Assembly: GCA_036399835.1 (NCBI GenBank)
Contig: DASWMI010000047.1
Span: 1 to 64,000 of the forward strand
Length of the DNA stretch: 64,000 bases
Direction: 5' to 3'
From: DASYML01 sp036399835
Lineage (GTDB): Bacteria > Acidobacteriota > Blastocatellia > Pyrinomonadales > Pyrinomonadaceae
The notes under the pieces were generated by a model, which was not told the origin of the DNA, searched no databases, and was given only the letters and a program-made list of their open reading frames with translations. The translations under genes were made by a program, and so were the position numbers. Below are positions 43,609 through 51,540 of this stretch, one piece after another; the stretch's first letter is position 1; the number at the start of each line of letters is the position of its first letter.

Positions 43609-44391
43609 ATGTCCTACGAAAACCTGAGAGTCACAAACGAAGCCTGCATCGCGACGATTACGCTGGACCGGCCCGAAAAGCTCAATGCTTTTGTCGGGCA
43701 CATGAGGCGCGATCTGGCCGAGGCTCTGGAACACGCCGGGAGCGATAGGAGCGTGCGCGTCGTGGTCATCACGGGAGCGGGTCGCGCTTTTTGTGCGGGC
43801 GCGGACGTGGCCTACATGGCCGAGCTGATGGAAGAGCGGCGCGTGGATGAGTTTGAGCGGCTACTGGGCGCGGGCCGCCGCGTCATCACGGCCATCAGGC
43901 AGATGACCAAACCCGTCATCGCTTCGATCAACGGCGCGGCCTACGGCGCGGGCTTTAATCTCGCGCTGGCCTGCGACCTGCGCCTCGCCTCCGAGTCCGC
44001 CTCCTTCAGCCAGTCCTTCGTCAAAGTGGGCCTCCACCCGGACTGGGGCGGGACATACTTTCTACCGCGCATGGTCACGCCCAATCTAGCCTGCGAGATG
44101 TTCTTTCTGGGCGACGCCATCAACGCCGAGCGCGCGCTACAACTGGGTCTTGTCAACCACGTCTTCCCAGAAGCGGAGCTGGCGCGCGAGACCGAGCGCC
44201 TGGCCCAGCGCCTGCGCGATGCTCCCTACAGGTCCATCGCCGCCGCCAAACACGCCGTCTACATGAGCGACGAGGCGAGCCTTGAACGCATGCTGCAATA
44301 CGAAGTCGAAGCCCAGCTCCAATGCTTTCAATCCGAAGACGCGCGCCAGCGCGTGCGCGCATTTTTAGAGAAGCGCAACGCGGCCAAGTAG
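43609..44391 (+). CDS. Enoyl-CoA hydratase/isomerase family enzyme 2
   Basis: A 260-residue crotonase-fold enzyme: TLDRPEKLNAFVGHMRRDL, GRAFCAGADVAYM, ASINGAAYGAGFNLALACDLRLAS and FVKVGLHPDWGGTYFLPRMV. In the last block the common Glu is replaced by His-Pro (LHPDWGG), as in PaaG-like isomerases that act on ring-derived CoA esters, so isomerisation is more likely than hydration. It forms a run with the neighbouring crotonase and SDR genes. Confidence 0.85.
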   Translation: MSYENLRVTNEACIATITLDRPEKLNAFVGHMRRDLAEALEHAGSDRSVRVVVITGAGRAFCAGADVAYMAELMEERRVDEFERLLGAGRRVITAIRQMTKPVIASINGAAYGAGFNLALACDLRLASESASFSQSFVKVGLHPDWGGTYFLPRMVTPNLACEMFFLGDAINAERALQLGLVNHVFPEAELARETERLAQRLRDAPYRSIAAAKHAVYMSDEASLERMLQYEVEAQLQCFQSEDARQRVRAFLEKRNAAK

Positions 44392-44395
44392 TGTT

Positions 44396-44448
44396 GAGAG
44401 ATAAGCGATAAGAAAGAGCGGCCTTTCTCTTATCGCTCAGCTCTCATC
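44396..44448. repeat. GATAAGCGATAAG-type hairpin
   Basis: GAGAGATAAGCGATAAGAAAG pairs with CTTTCTCTTATCGCT and CTCTC around AGCGGC. It lies between the second crotonase gene and the SDR gene, right after a stop codon. Confidence 0.7.
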
Positions 44449-44463
44449 ATCCATCACTCTTTG

Positions 44464-45246
44464 ATGAAACTTTCAGACAGGAACGCACTCATCACTGGCG
44501 GCGGGCGCGGCATAGGCCGGGCCATCGCCTTCGAGTTTGCTCGTGAAGGCGCGAGGGTCGCCGTCGCGGCTCGCACTCTGGACCAGCTTGAGCAGGTGGC
44601 GCGGGAGATTAAAAACGAATTCGAGACGGAAGTATTGCCTGTGGCCTGTGATGTTTCGGACCAGGAGAGCGTCGCGCGGCTGCTCGCCGCCGTCGCGGAG
44701 CGGTTCGGGCGCGGGCCTGATATTCTAGTCAATAACGCCGGCATCGCCGAGAGTATGCCCTTCTTGAAAACGGATGACGAACTCTGGCACAGACACCTGG
44801 CCGTCAACCTGACGGGCACTTTCTATTGCGCGCGCGCAGCCCTGCCCTACATGCTGACGCGCGCCTGGGGACGCATCATCAACATCGCTTCCATCGCGGG
44901 CAAGACGGGCGCGCCCTACATCGCAGCTTACGCCGCGTCCAAACATGGCGTGCTCGGCCTGACGCGCTCGCTCGCGCTCGAAGTCGCCACCAAAGGCATC
45001 ACCGTTAATGCCATCTGCCCCGGCTACGTCGAAACGGACATGACCACTCGCGCCGTCGAGAACATCACAGCCAAAACCGGCAAGACGACGGAAGAGGTTT
45101 ACGAAAGCCTCCGCCGCATGAGTCCGCAGCAACGCCTCGTCACATCCGAAGAGGTGGCCGCGCTGGCCCTGCTCCTCGCCAGCGAGGACGGGCGCGGCAT
45201 CAACGGGCAGGCCATCAACGTGGACGGCGGCAGCGTGCTTTTCTGA
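44464..45246 (+). CDS. Short-chain dehydrogenase (probable 3-hydroxyacyl-CoA dehydrogenase)
   Basis: A 260-residue SDR from the ATG at 44464. The cofactor motif is TGGGRGIGRAIA, followed by NNAG; the catalytic residues are Ser in NIASIAGKTGAPY and Tyr/Lys in YAASKHG. The FabG-like C-terminus ends GINGQAINVDGG. In this setting it likely oxidises a 3-hydroxyacyl-CoA with NAD+, the third reaction of a beta-oxidation cycle. Acyl-ACP reductase function is the alternative by sequence, but the neighbours argue for catabolism. Confidence 0.85.
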   Translation: MKLSDRNALITGGGRGIGRAIAFEFAREGARVAVAARTLDQLEQVAREIKNEFETEVLPVACDVSDQESVARLLAAVAERFGRGPDILVNNAGIAESMPFLKTDDELWHRHLAVNLTGTFYCARAALPYMLTRAWGRIINIASIAGKTGAPYIAAYAASKHGVLGLTRSLALEVATKGITVNAICPGYVETDMTTRAVENITAKTGKTTEEVYESLRRMSPQQRLVTSEEVAALALLLASEDGRGINGQAINVDGGSVLF

Positions 45247-45334
45247 ATTTGCGATTTTTGATTTGAGATTTGCGATTGGACCAGCCGTGAGGCTATAACA
45301 ATCCGAACTCAAAAATCTGTCTTGATTTTCCGGC

Positions 45335-45739
45335 ATGGGTTTTCGTTTTATCAATCCCGAATCGCTTGGTCCGGCGCGCGGCTACTCTAACGGAGTCCTC
45401 TCGGCGGCAGGCGGGGCGCTGCTCTTTATTGCCGGACAGATTGCCTGGGATGAGCAGCAGAGAATCGTGAGCGCGGATTTCGTAGAGCAGTTTGAACGCG
45501 CGCTCGCCAACGTCATCGCGGTGGTCCAGGAGGCCGGCGGCAGGCCGGAGCACATCGCGCGGCTCACCATCTACGTGACGGACAAGCAGGAATATCGCGC
45601 ACGCACGCGCGAAGTGGGCCAGCGTTATCGTGCGCTGATGGGCAGGCACTTTCCAGCGATGGCCCTCGTCGAAGTCAAAGGGCTGCTCGAAGATGATGCG
45701 AGGGTCGAGATTGAAGGAATCGCTGTGATTACGAATTAA
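45335..45739 (+). CDS. RidA/YjgF-family protein lacking the canonical arginine
   Basis: A 134-residue protein of the Rid family: GVLSAAGGALLFIAGQIAWD, IYVTDKQEYRAR and FPAMALVEVKGLLEDDARVEIEGIAV. RidA deaminates reactive enamines/imines using an arginine in a VEVAR-type motif; here the motif reads VEVKG, so that arginine is replaced by glycine. Family members without it exist with other or unknown roles; 2-aminomuconate deaminase is a relative. In a pathway whose intermediates carry an amino group, it may help release ammonia. This is inference from location. Confidence 0.82.
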   Translation: MGFRFINPESLGPARGYSNGVLSAAGGALLFIAGQIAWDEQQRIVSADFVEQFERALANVIAVVQEAGGRPEHIARLTIYVTDKQEYRARTREVGQRYRALMGRHFPAMALVEVKGLLEDDARVEIEGIAVITN

Positions 45740-45769
45740 GCCGCGATTTAATCTGTCATCCAGGAATCT

Positions 45770-46561
45770 ATGCTTGAACCTAAGAGTTTTCTTTATGAAG
45801 TACGCGAGGGCGTCGGGTGGATTACGCTCAATCGTCCCGAGCGGCTTAACGCCCTCACGTTCGAGGTCTACCGCGAGCTGACTGCTACTTTTGCCGCGCT
45901 GCGCGATGCAGAGGAGGTGCGCGCGGTGGTCATCACAGGAGCGGGGCGCGCTTTCTGTTCCGGCGGCGACGTGCGCGACATCATCGGAGAGCTGTTCGAG
46001 CGTGACATCGAGGGGCTGCTGGAATTTACACGCATGACCTGCGAGTTGGTCCACAACATACGCGCTTTGCCAAAGCCCGTCATCGCTTCCCTCAACGGGA
46101 CCACTGCGGGCGCGGGCGCATGCATAGCCCTCGCCTCGGACATACGCATCGCCAGCCCCGAAGCTCGAATCGCTTTCCTTTTCGTCCGCGTCGGGCTGTC
46201 GGGCGCAGACATGGGCGCGGCACACCTGCTGCCGCGCTATGTAGGGCTTGCGAGGGCTACGGAGCTGCTCTACACGGGCGATTTTATTAGCGCGCAGGAG
46301 GCGGAAAGAATCGGCCTCTACAACCACGTCGTGGCGCAGGAGGCTCTCGCTGCGGAGACGCGCGCCCTCGCTGAACGTCTGGCGCGTGGGCCCTCCTTCG
46401 CCCTCGCCATGACCAAAGAGATGCTCACACGAGAGCTGGACGTGAGCCTCGACACCGCGCTCGAATGGGAAGCGCAGGCCCAGGCCATCTGCATGCAGCA
46501 CCCGGATTACCGCGAAGCCTACCAGGCCTTTGTGGAAAAACGTGAGCCGACCTTCAAGTGA
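45770..46561 (+). CDS. Enoyl-CoA hydratase/isomerase family enzyme 3
   Basis: A 263-residue crotonase-fold enzyme: ITLNRPERLNALTFEVYREL, GRAFCSGGDVRDII, ASLNGTTAGAGACIALASDIRIAS and FVRVGLSGADMGAAHLLPRYVG. The GLSGADMG block replaces the usual LPEVxLG, a pattern seen in hydratases of aromatic-CoA pathways. It starts 31 bases after the Rid gene and ends 7 bases before the acyl-CoA dehydrogenase, so all three are surely co-transcribed. Confidence 0.86.
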   Translation: MLEPKSFLYEVREGVGWITLNRPERLNALTFEVYRELTATFAALRDAEEVRAVVITGAGRAFCSGGDVRDIIGELFERDIEGLLEFTRMTCELVHNIRALPKPVIASLNGTTAGAGACIALASDIRIASPEARIAFLFVRVGLSGADMGAAHLLPRYVGLARATELLYTGDFISAQEAERIGLYNHVVAQEALAAETRALAERLARGPSFALAMTKEMLTRELDVSLDTALEWEAQAQAICMQHPDYREAYQAFVEKREPTFK

Positions 46562-46568
46562 ATTTTAG

Positions 46569-47741
46569 ATGGACCACTTTATCGAAGAGACGCCGTTCTT
46601 TAACACCGAGCTGCGCGCTCTGGCGGCGAGGGTGCGCAGGTTTGTGACGAGCCGCATAGAGCCGCTCGCTGGCGAAGATGAGGATGAGGATACGCGCTTT
46701 CGCGCCCTCTTTGCGCTGCTTGCGGATGAGGGGCTGCTGCGTTACGCGGTGGCATCTTCAACCGCGACGCCTTTCAGCCTACGCGCTCTCTGCCTGGTCC
46801 GCGAAGCCCTCGCCTATTCTTCGTCGCTGGCCGACCTGGCCTTCGTCATGCAGGGTCTCGGCACCTTTGCCATCAGCCTCGCCGCGCCCGAACATCTCCG
46901 CGAGTTCTGGTTGACGCGCGCTGCGACGGGCAAGGCCATCGCTGCTTTCGCACTGACAGAGCCGGAGGCTGGCTCTGATGTCGCGGCGATTAAAACGACC
47001 GCGCGGCGCGAGCGCGAGGCTGAAGGCGACGGCGAGTTTTATCTTATCAACGGTCGCAAGCGTTTTATCTCTAACGCGGGGCTGGCAGATTTCTACACGG
47101 TCTTTGCGCGGACTGGGACGCGCTCGGACGGGCGCGCCGAGATGTCAGCCTTTATCGTCGGAGCGCGTATGCAGGGCTTTCGCGTGCGCGAGCGTCTGTC
47201 GATGATCGCGCCGCACCCGATTGGCGAGCTTGAGTTTGAAAACTGCCGCGTGCCCGCCGAAGACATGCTCGGACGCGAGGGCGACGGTTTTCGGCTGGCC
47301 CTGCGCACACTCGACACATTTCGCGCCAGCGTCGGGGCTGCGGCCTGCGGCATGGCCCGCCGCGCTCTGGACGAAGCCATCGCTTACGCCAAAACCCGTC
47401 AACAGTTTGGCAAGCCCATCGCGCAGCACCAGCTTGTGCAGGAGAAGCTGGCTGAAATGGCTACGGACCTAGACGCCGCGCGCCTGCTCGTCTACCGCGC
47501 AGCCTATTTGAAGGACGCCGGAGTGGACCAGACGACACGTGAGGCCAGCCAGGCCAAGCTCTTCGCCACCGAAGCGGCCTCGCGCATCATAGACCAGGCT
47601 CTACAGATTCACGGCGGCGGCGGCCTGCTGCGCGGCAGCGTCATCGAAAGACTCTACAGGGAGATTCGCGCGCTGCGTATTTACGAGGGCACTTCGGAGA
47701 TTCAGAAATTGATTATCGCCAGCCAACTATTAAAGGCGTAG
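46569..47741 (+). CDS. Acyl-CoA dehydrogenase
   Basis: A 390-residue flavoprotein with all blocks: AFALTEPEAGSDVAAIKTTA (FAD/substrate), NGRKRFISNAGLADFY, RASVGAAACGMARRALDEAIAYAKTRQQFGKPI, and the catalytic Glu in ALRIYEGTSEIQKLII. It should oxidise a CoA ester to the 2,3-enoyl form, passing electrons to ETF. The position, directly between a hydratase and the aromatic monooxygenase gene, implies a ring-cleaved or partly reduced ring CoA ester as substrate. Confidence 0.92.
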   Translation: MDHFIEETPFFNTELRALAARVRRFVTSRIEPLAGEDEDEDTRFRALFALLADEGLLRYAVASSTATPFSLRALCLVREALAYSSSLADLAFVMQGLGTFAISLAAPEHLREFWLTRAATGKAIAAFALTEPEAGSDVAAIKTTARREREAEGDGEFYLINGRKRFISNAGLADFYTVFARTGTRSDGRAEMSAFIVGARMQGFRVRERLSMIAPHPIGELEFENCRVPAEDMLGREGDGFRLALRTLDTFRASVGAAACGMARRALDEAIAYAKTRQQFGKPIAQHQLVQEKLAEMATDLDAARLLVYRAAYLKDAGVDQTTREASQAKLFATEAASRIIDQALQIHGGGGLLRGSVIERLYREIRALRIYEGTSEIQKLIIASQLLKA

Positions 47742-47760
47742 CTTAGTCCGGACAGATAGC

Positions 47761-48885
47761 ATGAAGATCAATATCATCGGCGGTGGACCAGCCGGCCTGT
47801 ACTTCGCGATTCTGATGAAGAAGCGGAATCCCGCGCACGAAGTGACGGTCTTTGAGCGCAATGGGCCAAACGATACGTTTGGCTGGGGCGTGGTCTTTTC
47901 CGATAAAACCCTCTCTTACCTCAGAGAGAATGACGAAGAGTCTTATCTTGAGATTACCAATAGCTTCGAGATGTGGGACAACGTGGATGTGGTCCACCGC
48001 GACGAGAAGATCACGATTCGCGGCAACAGGTTTTCGGGCATCGCGCGTATCGCGCTGCTCAATATCTTGCAGCAGCGCTCGCAGGCTCTCGGAGTTGATC
48101 TGCGTTTTCGCACGGAAATCTCCGAGGTTGAAGAGTATGCTACGTGCGATCTGCTGGTCGGCGCTGACGGCATCAACTCGATTGTCAGGCTCAGGTATCA
48201 AGACTTTTTTCAGCCGCAGTTGTCATTGGGGAAAAACCGTTATATCTGGTATGGGACGCACCGTTTGTTTCACGGCCTGACATTGACCTTCCGCGAGCAC
48301 GAAGCCGGAGCTTTCGCCGCGCATTCCTACAAATTCAACAAACGGACCAGCACCTTTATCGTCGAGTGCAGCGAAGAGACCTGGACCAATGCCGGATTCG
48401 AGCGCATGTCCGACGCTGAGACGCGCGCTTACCTGGCAGAAGTTTTCGCTAAAGATTTGGAGGGCCACGAGCTGCTCTCGAACAATTCCAGGTGGATCAA
48501 CTTCGTCAACGTCAAGAATACGCATTGGAGCTACGGACAGAGAGTGCTTCTCGGCGACGCGCTGCACACGGCCCATTTTTCCATAGGCTCTGGGACGAAG
48601 CTCGCGCTCGAAGATTCAATCGCGCTGGCGAAGGCTTTTGATGAGAATGCAGATGTCGAGACAGCCTTACGCGAGTTCGAGCGGGCACGCAGGCCGATTA
48701 TCGAAGAGTATCAGGAAGCCGCTTATGAGAGCCTCGTCTGGTTCGAGAACGCCGCTGGCTACATGCACCTGGCCCCTCTGCCATTTGCTTACAGCCTGAT
48801 GACGCGAAGCAAGCGGATCAATCATGAAAACTTGAAGAAGAGAGACCCGCAATTTATCGCCGCCTACGAGTCTGCGATAAGTTAA
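47761..48885 (+). CDS. FAD monooxygenase resembling the N-terminal half of 2-aminobenzoyl-CoA monooxygenase/reductase
   Basis: A 374-residue class A flavin monooxygenase. The FAD motifs are INIIGGGPAGLYFAIL, DLLVGADGINS and RVLLGDALHTAHFSIGSGTKLALEDSIALAKAF. The start FERNGPNDTFGWGVVFSDKTL is typical of the group that hydroxylates aromatic CoA thioesters (2-aminobenzoyl-CoA, salicylyl-CoA). In Azoarcus evansii 2-aminobenzoyl-CoA monooxygenase/reductase has a reductase fused behind this domain; here the protein stops after the monooxygenase and an OYE-type reductase is encoded separately at 49772-51265. Alternative: salicylyl-CoA 5-hydroxylase. The kynureninase gene nearby favours aminobenzoyl-CoA. 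Confidence 0.85.
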   Translation: MKINIIGGGPAGLYFAILMKKRNPAHEVTVFERNGPNDTFGWGVVFSDKTLSYLRENDEESYLEITNSFEMWDNVDVVHRDEKITIRGNRFSGIARIALLNILQQRSQALGVDLRFRTEISEVEEYATCDLLVGADGINSIVRLRYQDFFQPQLSLGKNRYIWYGTHRLFHGLTLTFREHEAGAFAAHSYKFNKRTSTFIVECSEETWTNAGFERMSDAETRAYLAEVFAKDLEGHELLSNNSRWINFVNVKNTHWSYGQRVLLGDALHTAHFSIGSGTKLALEDSIALAKAFDENADVETALREFERARRPIIEEYQEAAYESLVWFENAAGYMHLAPLPFAYSLMTRSKRINHENLKKRDPQFIAAYESAIS

Positions 48886-49017
48886 GCCTCACTTCAAGGC
48901 GCAAACTTTTTTCAAACGTTAAGCGCTCATTCCAAAACCGAAAAATTAGTGGTAATCAACTCAAGGGTTGGCGGAAAATGTCTTTCCCTGAGTTAAACAA
49001 CTCGGAAAGGAGTCCTC

Positions 49018-49674
49018 ATGTCCGAAGTCAAACAGTACCACTGGCGAGATAACCTCGACCTCATCTTAAAAATTCTGACCGGAGTCCTCATCCCTTTGAC
49101 AATCGTCATCGTGGGCCAACTGGTCACCAGACAACAGCAAAGGGACAGCGACGCCTCTCTCAAACAACAGAGGGAATCCGATCTGGCCCAGCGCAACGCG
49201 GACCGCGCGGCCAATCTTTTGAAATCCCTGTCGAGCGAGAATGTCAGGGAAAGACAACTCGCCGTGCGCGTCGTCGCCCATCTCCTCAGCCAGAATCAGT
49301 TTCCCGCAGAGCTTGGACCGGCGCTGATCAGCGTTTCGCTGACAGACCCGGACCCGGAGGTGGCGCGCGTCGCCTCGGAAAGCCTGCCTCAAGCCTACCA
49401 ATCCAACCCGGAGCTTGAGCAGACGGCGATGGCGGAGACACAAAGGATTCTGAAAAATAACGGCTATTACGACGGCGTCATAAACGGCCATAACGACGAC
49501 AGGACGAGGGAAGCTTTAAGCCGTTTTCAGAAGGAGAATAGCATCGAATCTGACGGCAAGATGAGGGCCAGCACGATTCAGAAATTAAGAGACGCACAGC
49601 AAAAGAAACAGCCTCAGCCAATACAGCCAGTGGACCGCGCGCCTTCGAGACCTACGCTCAGGCCAAGAGGATAA
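49018..49674 (+). CDS. Membrane-anchored HEAT-like protein with peptidoglycan-binding domain
   Basis: A 218-residue protein with AAAGGAG before the ATG. One membrane helix at about 18-37 (ILTGVLIPLTIVIVGQLV), then a Gln/Arg-rich coiled segment, then HEAT-like helices (RERQLAVRVVAHLLSQNQF, DPDPEVARVASESLPQAY). Residues ~145-195 match a peptidoglycan-binding module (AETQRILKNNGYYDGVINGHNDDRTREALSRFQKENS). The tail is Pro/Arg-rich. It lies between the two halves of the proposed aminobenzoyl-CoA enzyme without obvious link. Confidence 0.75.
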   Translation: MSEVKQYHWRDNLDLILKILTGVLIPLTIVIVGQLVTRQQQRDSDASLKQQRESDLAQRNADRAANLLKSLSSENVRERQLAVRVVAHLLSQNQFPAELGPALISVSLTDPDPEVARVASESLPQAYQSNPELEQTAMAETQRILKNNGYYDGVINGHNDDRTREALSRFQKENSIESDGKMRASTIQKLRDAQQKKQPQPIQPVDRAPSRPTLRPRG

Positions 49675-49771
49675 ATGGTCCACTTCGGCCAGGGCAGCTC
49701 TGTTTCGGTCAGAGCCTGAAGAGATGCGGGGAGACTGGCTGCGGATGAGCGCGAGCCTTCCCTTTAAAGGT

Positions 49772-51265
49772 TTATCTTGATTTGCTTGAGCTAATCTTCC
49801 AACGGGGGGGAAGCAGCCTGCGGCGGCCATCTTCGCTGAGAGGAATCGAAGGCTCGTCCAGCGCCGAGCGATCCCAGAGCTTGCAGGTCACTTGCTTGTG
49901 CGCCTGGTCCAGTGCCTCGCAGTAGTTTGTATAAGTGCAGCGGCGCACCTCTTTCCCATGTCCGAGTTTGACTTTGAGAAACCAGTCAGGGTCTGCCAGC
50001 GCCTGCCGCGCAAAGCCTATGATGTCTGCTTCGCCGCGTTGCAGGATTCCTTCCGCCTGCTCGTAGGTCGTGATGCCTCCGGCGGCGATTAGGGGCGTCT
50101 CAAAACCCGCGGCGTTGACGGCGTGCTTGATGGCCGCGCCGAGAGGCACGTTGCGGCTAAATGGTCCAAGCTCGTCCGAGATGACGGTCGGCATACATTC
50201 GTAGCCGCTCCGGCCCGTGTACGGATAAACGGACTGGCCCACTTTAGGCTGCCTGGCATCCTCAAACTTGCCGCCCTTCGAGACAGAGAGATAATCAAAG
50301 CCCGCGCGCGCAAACTCTCGCCCGAAATAGATTGCATCCTCTAAACGACTCCCGCCCTCTATCACTTCATCACTGAGAAAACGCACGCCGACCGGATAGC
50401 CTGCGCCGACACGCTCGCGCACCGCGCCGTAAACTTCGAGCGGCAAACGCACGCGCTGCTCGGGCGGCCCGCCGTAGCCGTCAGCGCGGTCGTTGCGCGC
50501 GCTGAGGAAGGAAGCCATCGTATAGGCGTGCGCGTAATGAAGCTCTACGCCGTCAAAGCCGGCCTCGCGTGCACGCCATGCGGCATCTGCGAAAATCCCC
50601 GGAAGCACACGCGGCAACTCGCGTATATGGTCCAGGTGCATATCCGTGACGCGTTCTCGATAGCCGAAGCGCAGGGATTCAAGCTCGCGCTCATCCAGCA
50701 CCAGCTCAAGCAATTCATCGGACGCATCTTTGAGAAAAACGCGCACTTCCGCCGCGCTCGCTGCGAGCCAGCGAGCTTCCCCGGTCGCTTCCGCGAGCGC
50801 AAGGCGATGATTTTCAGAGAGCTTGAGGAAGCGGTCGAAGAATTTCGTTTTGTCCGGACGGCGCTTGACCGAGAGAAAATCTATGATCTGTATCAAGAGG
50901 CGCGTCCGGCCCATGCTTGCCTCGTGCACTGTCTGGACCAGCTTGCTGAGGCCGGGGATAAAACGGTCGTGGCCTATCCTGAGCAGCGGCCCGCTCGGAA
51001 TATCGCGCACCCCCGTCGCTTCGACGACAATCGCGCCCGGTCTCCCTTCGGCAAAGCGCCTGTACCAATCCAGGTTGGCCTCCGTCACAAATCCGTCTTC
51101 GGTGGCGCGCCAGGGGACCATTGCCGGAACCCAGGTCCGGCTCTCAAGCATGATTGGTCCAACCGGAATCGCTTGAAAGAGCAGCGAGCGGGCAGCCTCT
51201 TCCGCGTTGGGCCAGCGCGCTTCGGGGATTTCATGACGAATGGGATGTGCGGGACGCCAGGTCAT
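49772..51265 (-). CDS. OYE-family NADH:flavin oxidoreductase resembling the reductase half of 2-aminobenzoyl-CoA monooxygenase/reductase
   Basis: A 497-residue TIM-barrel flavoprotein. Family motifs are AREAGFDGVELHYAHAYTMASFLSARNDRADGYGG (OYE active region), VGVRFLSDE, PLIAAGGITTYEQAEGIL and DIIGFARQALADPDWFLKV. A cysteine cluster CTYTNYCEALDQAHKQVTC sits near the C-terminus, and an inserted helical region at about 130-215 is rich in Leu/Glu. OYE proteins reduce activated C=C bonds with NAD(P)H. In the fused enzyme of A. evansii such a domain reduces the hydroxylated ring. Here it is on the opposite strand from the monooxygenase, so the two are not in one transcript. Confidence 0.82.
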   Translation of the reverse strand: MTWRPAHPIRHEIPEARWPNAEEAARSLLFQAIPVGPIMLESRTWVPAMVPWRATEDGFVTEANLDWYRRFAEGRPGAIVVEATGVRDIPSGPLLRIGHDRFIPGLSKLVQTVHEASMGRTRLLIQIIDFLSVKRRPDKTKFFDRFLKLSENHRLALAEATGEARWLAASAAEVRVFLKDASDELLELVLDERELESLRFGYRERVTDMHLDHIRELPRVLPGIFADAAWRAREAGFDGVELHYAHAYTMASFLSARNDRADGYGGPPEQRVRLPLEVYGAVRERVGAGYPVGVRFLSDEVIEGGSRLEDAIYFGREFARAGFDYLSVSKGGKFEDARQPKVGQSVYPYTGRSGYECMPTVISDELGPFSRNVPLGAAIKHAVNAAGFETPLIAAGGITTYEQAEGILQRGEADIIGFARQALADPDWFLKVKLGHGKEVRRCTYTNYCEALDQAHKQVTCKLWDRSALDEPSIPLSEDGRRRLLPPRWKISSSKSR

Positions 51266-51540
51266 AGGACTATTTCAGGCGAACAGTGTAACAGGTTTGC
51301 AGAAAGGTGAGGAGGAAGAGAGAGCGGAACGCGTCAGCGGCTGACGATTGAAAAAGGTCGCACGTCCTGGCTAAAGCTTACAGGGACGGTCGCAAGTTTG
51401 CTAAGATGTGTGCCCACTGCCGGGCCGAATCCGTTCGAGACTTGAGGCTGCACGCGCTGATTTAATCGAACCTGACAGCCTTTTTAAGCGTTTCTTTAGA
51501 AGATTTTTTATTTGACCTTGACCGCAAAGGTCGGAAACCC
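51266..51540. promoter_or_regulatory. Divergent region, OYE reductase / kinase genes
   Basis: A 275-base gap between divergent genes must hold promoters for both. The part close to 51540 is AT-rich (TTTTTTATTTGACC), which suits a promoter. I see no palindrome of the GTTCGGA type here. Confidence 0.4.
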
